NCBI GenBank assembly: GCA_025331565.1
Contig: JAFREQ010000150.1
Location: 496,001 to 560,000 of the forward strand
DNA length: 64,000 nucleotides
From: Holacanthus passer
Taxonomy: Eukaryota; Chordata; Actinopteri; Pomacanthidae
Direction of reading: 5' to 3'
The notes under the pieces are model-generated. The model saw only the letters and a program-made list of their open reading frames with translations. It ran no database searches and had not been told where the DNA came from. This document shows, piece by piece, positions 1 through 12,500 of the stretch. Position 1 is the first letter of the stretch, and every line of letters begins with the position of its first letter. The position numbers and the translations under genes were made by a program.

Positions 1-39
1 ATATGAGAATAAAAAAATGAGCAGAATTTGACTGATGGG

Positions 40-87
<48 letters not shown>

Positions 88-532
88 CTGGCCTCTGAGT
101 CACTCAGAGACAATAAACTCAACACAAACGTCTCTTTACAACAGCCGTCTGTCGATCTCAGGAAAGAACGCAAACACAGCGACGGCAGTCAGGACTGAGC
201 GAGTCATCTGACAAACCGATGACGGGACGACAATGGGCATCGTGAAATTTCACTCTCGAAAAGGCTTCAGCTGAACATGAACATGAGTGTGTATGACTGT
301 GCTGACAGTCATGTTCGGAAAACACAGCAACTCACTGGTGCCTAATTTGCAAAAGGACCGATTTTTCAAGCACAATGTAGAATTTATTAAGCTAAATAAG
401 TTGAGTTTTATTCCCATAAACTGTTGAGAAAATTGGCATAAAGGGGTTAATGTATTATGTTTATAAAAAAGATCAATATAGATCAACATCATATAAATAA
501 TTAATTTTAAAAAAGTGTGTGTCTTTTCCTAC
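1..532 (-). other. Intron 15, partial
   Basis: This is the 5' part of the intron after exon 15 and runs off the left edge. It holds an AC dinucleotide run at 42-86. I found no sequence for the following channel exon (TGEDWNE...) on either strand, so exon 16 must lie outside. Confidence 0.8.
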
Positions 533-605
533 CTGAAACACTGTCATGATCGCTGCTGCAAAAGTGTCAAAGTTAGTCGGAGGAGTTCCATCTTCAAAGT
601 TAAAT
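533..605 (-). CDS. cacna1a: cacna1a exon 15 (start of domain II pore loop)
   Basis: 73 bp, the family length. It codes residues 631-654, FNFEDGTPPTNFDTFAAAIM then TVFQ, ending on a codon boundary. This is the turret and first pore helix of domain II. The family has FPAA where this gene has FAAA (A646). The acceptor is TTCTTCTCAG and the donor is CAG/GTAGGA. The next exon, which carries the filter motif TGEDW, is not in the window. Confidence 0.95.
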
Positions 606-2627
606 CTGAGAAGAAGAAAGCGAAACAACATGAAAATCACAGGAATAAAGACAGAAACACAAAGTTAATCCAGAGACGTGAGCTCATTTTGAAGTTTGTG
701 CTGATACTGACTGTCCTCCGAACAGCTGCATCCCCAACAAGGCGAAGACCACGATGAAGAGGAAGAGGAGGAAGAGCAAACTGATGATGGACTTCATGGA
801 GTTCAGCAGAGAAACCACCAGGTTTCGAAGAGGAGCCCAGTATCTGAGGAGGAGGAGGAAGATTAATGAAGAGTAGAAGTAGATAAGAAGGAAGAAAGAG
901 ATGAAGGAAACACAAAAAGGAAGAAATGAAAGAAGAGGAGGACAGAGGGCAGGGAGAGAGGAGCTGGGGATTTAAAACTCTGACTACTTACTGTGTTGAA
1001 TAGAGGGAAAAATATAATCTTCAATTTCATTTAATAACAATCACGAAACACTATTTTGATTTTCATACTTCAAACTCAGCAATAAGAAGCTAAATCATGT
1101 TCAATGCACAATGCATTGAAATACTAACTAATCTTCAAATCACAAAACATATTTCAAGAGGTATTATAAGGGATTTTTTTTTTCATAATTTCAGAGTTTT
1201 GATCAGTCCCAGAAACTTGTGGCTCATCCTTGTGTCCAGACCAACAGGCTGAGAATCACAGCTCTAATTAAAAGTACAATAGCACTAACTTATTGTCCAG
1301 CTCTAACTGTAATGAGAGTTGACCCTAAAACCCTGGTGGGAATCAGCCCAAAAATACAGTTTCATGATTTCGTATAAGCCCATCGAGAGTAACAGACTCG
1401 TTTAAGTGAGATTTGTCCAAATGAGTTTCTCCTGAACATTGAAGATGTGCCAAAGTGCCAAAACACAAGAACAGTTCAGATGCTACGAGAGTGAAAAGTT
1501 TTTCAAATTAAAACACCAAAACTCTCTTTCACATCAGCATCACAACCTCAGTCTATTATCATGATCCTCCTCATCATCACTGTCTCATACGTACATGAGT
1601 GAGCCGATGGACGAGCATATGTAGGAGTGTGTGACAGAGAGAGAGAAACTCACTTGGTGACTTTGAAGATGCGCAGCAGTCGCAGAGCTCGTAACACACT
1701 GATCCCGAAGGATGTGCCCGGTTTGATGGTGGCCCACACCACCTCGAAGATGCTGCCCACGATGACCTGTGCATGCACAAAGGAGTCAGATCCTGTCGAG
1801 CACATTCTGTTTCACAAAATGCTGAAATTTCAATTGAATTTCTTTGTTTTTTAAATTACTTTTAATGAACAAACATTAAAGTCAATCTAGAGACAAACAG
1901 ACAAAAAGCATTTTGCAGCTGAGACACATGTATCCAGAGTCTTTAATTCGATCTGCTGCCGGCTGACTGAGCGCAGTATTACACGGTGTCACTTTACCAT
2001 GTACTGCATGTCAGCATATAAAATGAAGTAACCTGCCAATAAGCCTCTGCCACTGTGTCGGCATGACAAATGAATGCACAGCTGTTGCACATGTATTGGT
2101 GACAAATGCGACGCTGAATCGGCTCATTGTTCATTTGTCGCAGAGCAACGCGAGAAAAATCTATTTCTCAAATCTGTTGATTTTAAATGGAGTGTTGGGT
2201 TTGTCATCAAAACCTGATAGTTGTGAGCATAATTAGTTTTTTCACTCAGTTGCTGTGTGTGTGTGTGTGTGTGTGAGTGTGTTTGTGTGTGTGTGTGCGC
2301 ACTCACCACGCAGTCGAAGCAGTTGAATGAGGAGTGGAAGTAGGGCTGGATGCCCAGACCATACATCTTGATCAGCATCTCAGACATGAACAAAGCGAGG
2401 AAGATAAACTCTGCATAGACTGCAGGGAGGAAGGAGGAAGAGAGGAGGAAAGGAGGGAGGGAGGAAGGAGAGGGCAGAGGAAGGTGTTAATGAAAGGGTG
2501 AGGTCATGGAGAGAGGAAGAGAAATGTAGATGAAGGAAATGCAAAGGATGCAAAAGAGAGAGAGATGGACAAGCAAGATAAAAAGACAAAGTGAGGGAGG
2601 AAGAATAAAAGAGAAAGAAGGGAACGG

Positions 2628-2658
<31 letters not shown>

Positions 2659-2790
2659 GAGTGGAAGTCAATAGTGGTGCGAGCCCAGCGGTGTATGACA
2701 GTCCAGTGATGAATGGACTCCATCAGCAGCTACAGCTTCATATGCTAATGACACTGGACACTGGCCAAGGCCAACGAGCTGACTCTACAG

Positions 2791-2832
<42 letters not shown>

Positions 2833-5800
2833 TGGTCATGTCGGCAACAGCAAACAAACTTAAATAGAAAAAGAAATATATCACTGATGCAGGGGAGTAG
2901 TTACAACTCTTAGCAAAGTCTTTCTGTACAGTTATTCAAAATGTTGTTTACTGCATCAAAAACAACACTGACGTATAATATAGGTTTAATATTTATGTCT
3001 CATCCTTGAAAGAAGGATTTTTTGTCAGTGTAGGTTCTGGTTTGGATAACAAAATGACTAGATTGCTTTTAAGTTGTATATGGTGAACACTGATTGTTAA
3101 CATGTTCGTAATAAATCTAAACCTTCAGTGCATTTCTTTGCAGCGGTCATATTGTCGAGTTTCACCCACCAGCTATCAGCAGAATGAAAAATAAAATCTT
3201 CTTTTTCTTCAAAAGGAAGATGTAAAAAAAGGTGATGATGAACCAGATAAAATGCAACACATTTCTGCTATTTAAAGGAGTTAAAATGTAAATGCTTTGT
3301 TTGCGTGTGTGGGAGGAAACAGAGGATTTAAAGTGTAAAAAGATGATTCAGGTTGAGTCGAGGTGTGTGTGGTGATTAAAGTGAACAGTGTTCTGAGAGA
3401 CAATTGTAAAAAATATCGTGGCTTCAGATTTAGATCTTGTTACAGAAAGGTAAAGTCAGATTTGTCTTTGCAAAGTTTGCACCAAAAATGGATGTGATGT
3501 CACAGATCTGATGAAAATAGTGAAGAGATACTGTGAACAATGATAAACTCTAACAAAAAATAAAACACAGGAGCACAAAACAGGAAGTCTATTCCTGAAT
3601 TTCTCAGTCAAAACTGGCTTGGATGGAGCAAATACTTGTATTTGTGTTTGATCTTAGACTTGATCAATATTTTCTATCTGAAAGATAACAAGGAACATTT
3701 GCATTGGAAAAATAGCAAAATGTAAGTGTTATTTCTAATAATTCCTTCAGTTCTTATCTTCAGTATCACTTTTAAAGTTGGGAAGTCATTAATTTAAACA
3801 GCAGTAACTTCAAATCCTACTGAAGTTCTAACACAGATGGAGCTGTAGGTTGTTTGGATTGAATTAATGCTCTTCTTATATTGTTGCAGCCTCAACTTTT
3901 GTGCCTGATCAGTCAGCAACTTTTTTGGTGCAACGATCTACAAGCAAGGAAAACAAAACTGAAGCCACTTTCCTGGAGTCAAAAAGCCTGTAAAGATTCT
4001 TGGAAAAGCTCCTGTAGTCGATGTCATGGTGTAAGAAGTCTGCAGACGGGTTTGTTCACTCACAGAGGAAGTCAGAGAGCAGCTCGGGCTGGTTGTAATG
4101 CACCGCGGCCACACACATGGTGTTGAGGCCCACCAGGCAGAGCACCGTCCAGTAGAAAGCCTGCGTCTTCACTATCTTGCGGATGAAGAATCGCATCCGT
4201 CGCTCCTTCTTACTGTAATTGGAGCCCTCCTTCCCACTCTTGATGCTGGAGCGGGCAAAACCTGAGAGGGAGGAACGAGACAAGATCATCCATCGTTGAG
4301 TTGGAGTGATTTCGTTTTCCTCTTGGACCCATCATCAAACCCAACTCTCGGGATTTAAGGCTCATCAATGTAAGATGACATCAGACTAATTTGGCTCTTT
4401 CACAACAGTTTAAACTCTTTTATAAATTATGGAATTTTCCAGATGCAGATGTGTGACCTGGAGTTCCAGAGCTGAAATCACTGTTTTGAGTTTGCTTTGA
4501 AAAACCTCTCCACCCCCATCCCTGTGTTTTTCTCACCGACTGCATCTCCCATGTTGTCCTCTCCTTCCTCCGGGTTCAGCAGCTCCGTCTTGTTGTTTTT
4601 GGTCTTGATGGTCGGCCTTCGCCTTGAACCTAGAAAAAAAAAGGATTGTTTCTTCATCCGTCTGTCTCGCTAACGTTGCTGTCTTGTCCTTCCCACAGTC
4701 TGTCACTTGTAGGTGTATTGTGCTAAACGCCACATTTACACATTTAGCTGAGACATTCTGGAGTTGCTTAGTCATATATTGTCATGCATAACAGTTAGCT
4801 TAAGGATGTTTTGGCAGTCTGTGGCGTCTGGTATCCTAATTTATCCTCCAGGAATGAAAGCTGAAGACAAGACATGCATCATGGTGTATTTGTACAAATC
4901 TTCTCATGATACAATCTGTCCTTGTGAATGCACGACTCTTTAGCTTCATACTCACACTTCATACTAATGTCATGAGCTTTTCCTCTGTCTCGCCTTCAAT
5001 ATACATAGACACAATTAAAGAAGAGAGGAGAAGGTCAGTTACCATCAAAGTTCCCTGTGGCGTCGTCCTCGGCCAAAATCACCTCCTCTGCACGAGAAAA
5101 TAAGAAAGACAGATGTCAGCACACAGCATCAGGGTTATTGGTTTCTCCACACACACTGTGTCTGTACGTGTGTGTGTCAGTGTGTCCCACAGTCTGAGTG
5201 TGTTTGTCAGTGTGCACTGACCTGCTTTGCAGATCCACTCCAGGTATCCGTTGAGCTCTCTCTCAATCTGCTGCTGTCGCCTCAGCTTGAGGAACTCACT
5301 CCTGTTCTCCACTCGCTCTCTCTCTTTGGCAAATTCACTGTGGGCACACGTGGCGTTTTTTTATATTTTGTTTTGCTCATTTGTGATGGAAGAAAAAAAA
5401 AACCCACAAAATAAATTATACAAAGCATGCAAGAGAATACAGTATTATATTATAAAAACATGTGAGACATTTTAAGCGTGTGGAAATGACAGAAAGGAGA
5501 CGCACCCTGAGAGTACACCCAGCACCAGGTTGAGCATGAAGAAGGAGCCGATGATGATGAGGGGGATGTAGTACATCCAGTTCCAGGCACTGCCCTCCAC
5601 ATCATTACTCTGCAAGAGAGAAACACACACACAGACAGACGGTTCACTTCTTGTGAACAGATTCTGTGTTTGCTCTAATATTTCATCTACATTTCTCAGT
5701 CCAATACAGCCCAGTGAGGGTTCTTTCTTTCATTCACTATTACCACTGGCACTGCTGTATGCACTTTACTACTGACATTATTTGCAAGTACAACAAATGT

Positions 5801-8800
5801 ATTGAATGTATTTCCTTCCTCGTATTTGCAAAACCGATTTTTTTTAAAATGTGTTTTATTTACATCCGCATTTCCTTGCTATCAATCACCATGCAGCTGA
5901 AAAGCATTAAACCATCGACAGACCATGAATTGTGCCGCCTGCGTGTATGTGCGTCCTCTTTTGTGGACACGACACAAACAAGGCGGGGACCAACAGCTAA
6001 AAACATACTCATTACTCATTCATCTAAAAGACTTTAAAAATACTTTATCATCCTGTGAACTATGTATGAATTTTTATCTCGCTCTCGCAAAAAAAATCTC
6101 AAATGTAATCAAACTACTTTGGACAAAGATGGACTGAAGGATGCAACTTTCTCTGTGCTGCATGAGAAGCAAGGAGAAGTTGAAGCATGTATGTACATTA
6201 TGCTGGCTCAGGAGTGACCTATTTTCTTAAACTTCTTTAAAGCCTGACCTGGATGCAGAGGCCTCGTATCTGCGTGGAGAAAGGATGACATAGAGACACA
6301 CGGCATGTGCAGCGTGTTACAGCGATGGCTTCCACAAACATTGATGACGCTGAGCCATCTGACACTGACTGTGTCACTTCCTTCTTTCACTAAACAAACC
6401 CAGCTGACAATCAGAGACATCAGGTTACTGGAGGATATTGTGTCTCTGTGACACGTGTAACATCTAAATGGAACTTATCAGCTGATTATTATCAGCGGCT
6501 GTGTGCGTTTGTTAGGGTTTCTACTGCACGGTACAACGCCAGCAGCCCGTTCTCTATTAAACTTTCATTGGTTTCCTCCTGACTGCCCGTGTGAGAGTGG
6601 AAGTCAGCCTCCATCCATCAGAAAAGATGTTAAATATAGAGCGAGACGGACCAGAATAGAGGGTGGAAGAGAAGGAGGCGGAGAGAGAGGGAGAGCGACT
6701 CTGAAGGCAAGAAAAGGACAGATGAGAAGACGGATAAAGGAAGTCAAACGGAGAGCGATAAAGAGAGAGGGGGGTGGAAAATGGCTTTTGGACAAATAAA
6801 TGGTGTTTTGAATCAAATCTCAAACTACTTTATGCCTCATTTAGCCGAATGAAATTCAAGCCAATCACCAAACTCCACAGCCGCCCACCCCCGCGAGTCC
6901 TTCAGTGAGCTAAAAAACATACAGCACAGACCTAACGCACATCATGGAGAAAAGAGAGAGTGTCGCCACTATGATAACTGTGAGAAGGGTCACGAGATCT
7001 GTGGTTCACGAGGGCAGAGTGTCTGATGGATAACACAACCAATATCTGCAGTAAGTTTGGCACTAAAAAAATATGCAAAACATGCAATATGCAAAGACTG
7101 TTTTCAGACCAACAATAAAACTGCAGAAAAAACCACAATGCTTTTCGTTCATGGGGCAAAAATGAGATGCATTGTGGGATGTTCTGCAATGAGAAAATGA
7201 CCAGTGACGCAAGAAAAGGGGAGGAGATGAAACAGTTCAGTGATTCATAGTTTGGTCTTTGTTTGTGGGCAAGAATCATAATTTGTGTATTTATGCAGAG
7301 CCCGATGGTTTGGACACTCTGACACACCCAAAGTGACAAAAGAGAGAAATGGCAATGACGTGCATTGCCTTAATGCTACCTCGAAATTGTCCTGACAAGA
7401 CGAGAAATGTATTGTCACTGTGAGAGCTTCTAAATTTAAACATTCTGCGTCTGAAGATTTGGCTTGTATTTTATGTTTTCACCCATAGTCTTATAACAGC
7501 CTTATAAATTCATCTGGCTGCCTCATTATCCTGGCACGTCTTCCTGAAGCACCTGTCTGTTCTTGATTTAAAGAAATAAAAATCTGTACGTCGGGGTCAG
7601 TGCTATATATGATTACAGTTCAGTCTGTTGGTTAATGTTGCTGATCATAATCAACAGATCCTGCTAAGCACAAGCAGTACAGACTGGTTGTAAATAATAT
7701 TCTGGTGTTTTTCATCAAGTCAATTTTAAACAAATAAAATAAAAATAACAAATAAAATTAATGTGAAGTTTTCTGACGGGTGTCTAGTTTGCTGCCATCT
7801 ATTGCGAACATGTGACTTTATTTTTCAATTACAGGACATCGTGGCTCAGGGACTTAACTGGTAGACGTGGTACCTGAGACTTCCTGATGTAGCTCTATAA
7901 ACTGAACAACATGTTTGGCTCAGTGGACGGGCAGACTTACGAAGTAGAGCATGTCTGTCCATCCCTCCATGGTGATGCACTGGAAGACGGTGAGCACGGC
8001 GAACAGGATGTTGTCGAACTGCGTGATGCCGTAGTTTGGCCCGAGCCAGCCGCCTCTGCACACCGTGCCGTTAGGGCACAGCCTGGACGGCGACTCGGTG
8101 CCGCACGGTAACTCGTCCACGACCTCCCCTGATCGAACACAGAGACAGAGAGAATGAAGCAACACTAACAGAGTTCACTTTGGATCAGGAAGCAAACTTT
8201 TAACAATCGTGTGTTACCAATCCAAGAGGCTGATAGTACAGACATTCTGTCATACAGTAGTAGAAACTTGAGATGCCACATGTGTCTCAATTTATTTCAC
8301 TCCTCTATGATGGCAACACCAGTTCATCCGTCATTTCATTCTTACGTGTGACTTCGTCGAAGCAGGTCGTGTGAAACTTTCCCATGTAGAACTCCAGGCC
8401 GATGATGGCGAACATGAGGATGGCCACGAACAGCAGCAGGCCAATCTGCAGCAGGGGGATCATAGCCTTCATAATGGACTTGAGCACGACCTGCAGGCCT
8501 GGAGGAAACAGTGCACGAAGACGATCAGAGGAGAAGCTTGTGTCCAACAATGCATCTGAATATCAAGACACTGCTGCAGTTTTAGTAAATGCATGCATTT
8601 GTCAAACTGGGGAGTGAAACTGCTCTAATTAAATTATAAAAGTCAGGAGGCTTACTGGGAATCCCAGACACCAGTTTCAGTGGTCGCAGCACTCTGACGG
8701 CTCGTAGTGTCCTCAGGTCGAGCTGAGACCCCACTGACGACAAAATACTGCAGAGAGACAGCGAGAGAGAGAAAACATGAGAACAAACATCCGTGTGACA

Positions 8801-9484
8801 GCTCATGTCTTTGAAAATCATCAAATTTCCTTGAACATCCTTGTCATTCAATTTATGGCTTAAATTTACAGCATTATGTCACTGACACTGACATGTTTAG
8901 TCGGCTGAGCAAAGAAAAATGACACCAAAATCACTTGTTTAAACCAGGTAACCTTGCATAGTTTTACTTTGAGATTCACACTTGAAAAAAGCTGAAAGGA
9001 ATAAAAAAAAACACATCAAAAATAAAACGATCCCCTGAGAATCGACTGAGCACAACAGATCTGTGTCGCACCAGAAAGAACCAGGCTGACTATTGAGCTG
9101 ACAACATGACAATAATTTGCAACCTGTCAATATACTCTCAGCAAATCAATCTGCTGATTATGACGGTTATTTTAATTATGTGATGTGTTCAAAAGCTCTA
9201 GAACAAGCGAGAAAGTGGAGCTTTGTTAAATACACAAATGTTGTGCACGACTACTTTATTTAAATTTGTGCCATGACTGAAAAATGATTCCACTCAGCTC
9301 CAAAATTCACATCACGGCACATGAAAACCACAAATTGCGGGTTACCACTTAAATTTGTTAAAATTAATAATTACAACAGGAATGATTGAGCCAGTAATCC
9401 AGTAACAGCGTGACGGCTCTTGCCACGACCTCATCGACTTGGCTTCAGAGACACCTCCTGTTCTGACGGCGCTGTGTGTGTCCA

Positions 9485-9519
<35 letters not shown>

Positions 9520-12500
9520 GCTCGGGTGTTAAGTCAGCCAGAGACAGGTTGGAAAATTCCATGCTCCGTCTCGTATGGGGGCGGAAGGCAGGGTCTGTCC
9601 AACAGTGGGGGGAGGGGGGAAGTGTGGGGGCGTAGAGAGGGGATGCTCTGAGGAGGAGGAGAGAGAGAAACGAAGGGGAGGAGCACGATGCACGAGCTTT
9701 GACCTGAAGTCAGACATCGATAGAAGACAAAACAACAAATAAAACTGTATATTTTCTGCACCAGAAGTGAAAATCATAAAGATGCCAAAGTGATGTTGTT
9801 TTGTCACTTCCTGTCCTGTCACACCTGAATATAATTTGGGTTTAGTTACTTGTGACAGGACACACAAAAAGTGTGTTTACTCAATTAAAGTTGAGTGAAT
9901 TGTATTCAGATGTGTAAATCCTCCGATATATGCATGAACATAGAAACAAGACAGAAGTCGAGAGGCCTGTTTCACCAAATTTGTAACACGCAAGCTGCGA
10001 TTTGTGAAATCTGATCATGTCATCTCACTCATTTGGACTCATTTCACTAATAAAAACAAACGCAGGCCAGAAATTTACTGGCATGAGACGACACCTCAGT
10101 GTGTCCTGCGAGTGGAGGAGACCTCAGTAGGTGCGATACAATGGTTGCACATTTTGTTCTGCACCATCACGTCCACCTGTGCTTTGTGCATCTGCTCTTC
10201 AGTCAGAAAAAATTCTCGCCCATGCAAATCCTTAAATCTCTTCCCGACTTTGTGTAATTTCTCAGCCCTCAAATACATCGCTGTTGTCACAGAGTGTGCC
10301 TCAGATGTCTGGCACACTGAGCTTCCAGGCTTCTGCGTGTTTGCAGAATGCCATTTGTGCCAAAAGGCTGAGAAAACCTGTCCTGCAGAAAAGAGAGCTG
10401 TCCCTTAAATCAAGCATTCCTGAAAGTGCCGCATGAATTGTGCCATTGTCAGATGCCATTCGACCACTTATAGCAACAATATATGACACTAAAGGAAGAG
10501 AAAAGCCAAGAAAATGAACAAGAAACAGATTTGAGTGACTTGGAAAAATGGCGAGCGAGGCACAGAAAGTTAATATGAATTGAGCTGAATTTCCAATTTT
10601 GGCACCTCTTCCTTCCTCCCTCATCCATTCTGTTCTCTCCTCCCTTGTCTTCGCCCCCCCTCCATCTCTCTCCAGGTTGGTTGCTAATTCCAGTAAGAGG
10701 TCATTTATTAAGAGACACGGCACCGGCAGCCAAGCCCCTCATTCCCTCAATGGCTTTTTAACTGCCACGGCTAAAGGCCACGCTGCAGACCTGAAAACAC
10801 TGGACCTCAGCGAAATAAGGAAACAGCCTCGGGGTCCGGCAGAGATCCGACAGGACGCACGTTTAGGTTGTGGTCTGATGTGTAAATGAGAGAACTGACA
10901 GGGAAGATAACAACATCTGCATGTGATCTACAGGTGTGGTTTGATTTGAAAATCCTGTCTTCATGTGTTGTCTACCTCTTTTTTCTGTGGTTCTTGTTTT
11001 TATTCTCATGCATTGCCAACATAAACCACACAGGTCTGCAACTACGGATTATTTTTATGATCGATCAGTCTGCCAATTACTTTCATGATTAATCGCTTCG
11101 TCTAGAACATGTCAAAAAACTTTACAAAATGCTCATCACAATTTCCCAGAGCCCAAAGTGACGTCTTCAAATTGCTTCATTTGTCCATCCGTCAGTTCAA
11201 AACCTTCACAAAGAAAAGCAGCAAATCCTTACGTTTAAGAACCTATTCATTTTCTTTCAATCAACCAATCAATTAATAGCAGCTCCGAAAACCAATTCCT
11301 TTATTATTTAATACATTTCTAATTCTAACTCTATTTTTAGTTTTTATTTTCTCTATCTTTTCACTATTTGCTGCTTCGTCTCCTTTGGGACCATTAAGAG
11401 CTTCAGATACATTTTCACTTTCAGAGAGTTGAATTTGTGCATGGATGAGTAGACGGATGACACGAAAGAGCAAAGGGCCTGTTTTGATATCTCGAATCTT
11501 AATCCTGACTTGTTCTGTCTCTCTGTCATTCATTCTCTCTCCTTTTGCTCCCCGTTTATTTTTGTCCTGTTTCACTGCTCTCTCTTTTCTCCCGCACGTC
11601 TCGTTTGAGGGAGAGCTTTGATGCTCATCCGTGCGAGACCAACCATCCGCTCCTGCCAGACAACCCGAACCTCCGGGATGCAGTCACCCCTGGCAACTGC
11701 CGAACCTGCCCGCAGTTCACGGAGGTGGCCAGTAGAGGGAGCAGCGACTGTGATACTGGTGGTGATGGGGACGGAGGGGGAGGGGCGGCGAGGGGTGAGA
11801 GAGAGAAACAGTGGAACAACAACAGGAGAGGAGGAACAGGTAAATGGAAGGAGAGGAAGAAAACAACAGAGTGGCAGAAAAGGAAAAATGGGAGGAGGCT
11901 GAATGAAGATGAGGATTTTATCATTTCCATTAATTCTCAGTTCAAATGCTCATCCTTGTTTGAACTGCCTCCCAAGATTGACCTGTTTAATTAGTTCGTC
12001 CTTATTTAGTCTCAGGTCCACATGTGAGACCAAAACTTTCTTAATCATTCCTTTAAATGACGTTTATTCACAAAGGGGAGTCGTGTCGTCATTAGACTAT
12101 GAGACATTAGAGATGAGAGTCCCTCATGAAATAATACAGACCAGGAGGGAAGAGATGGAGCGTCCCTCAGGAGACAGAGAGTGAGGGAAAGAGTGAGCAG
12201 TTTGAAAGAGAGTGATAGTCCTGTGTGTCAGAAGTGTGAGATTCAACTGCTGAGAGAGAGAGAGAGGGAGAGAGAGAGACAGTGAGAGAGAGAGAGAGAG
12301 AGACAGTGAGAGAGAGAGAGGGAGAGAGAGACTCCAGGGAGGAAGAGGGGGAGAGATTTATCTGCAGAGGGAGAAGGTGTTTGGACAGTGATGACAGAGG
12401 CTCTGACTGCTGGGAAACACCTAACAATCAACCTGTAAAACGTGCACACACACACACGCACGCACGCACACTCTAATATGCTGACAGTGTGTTTACGTGT

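Noticed and set aside
1..532. Exon 16 of the channel (filter motif TGEDW)
   Set aside because: Looked for on the minus strand and not found. The region shows only AT-rich intron and a CA run.
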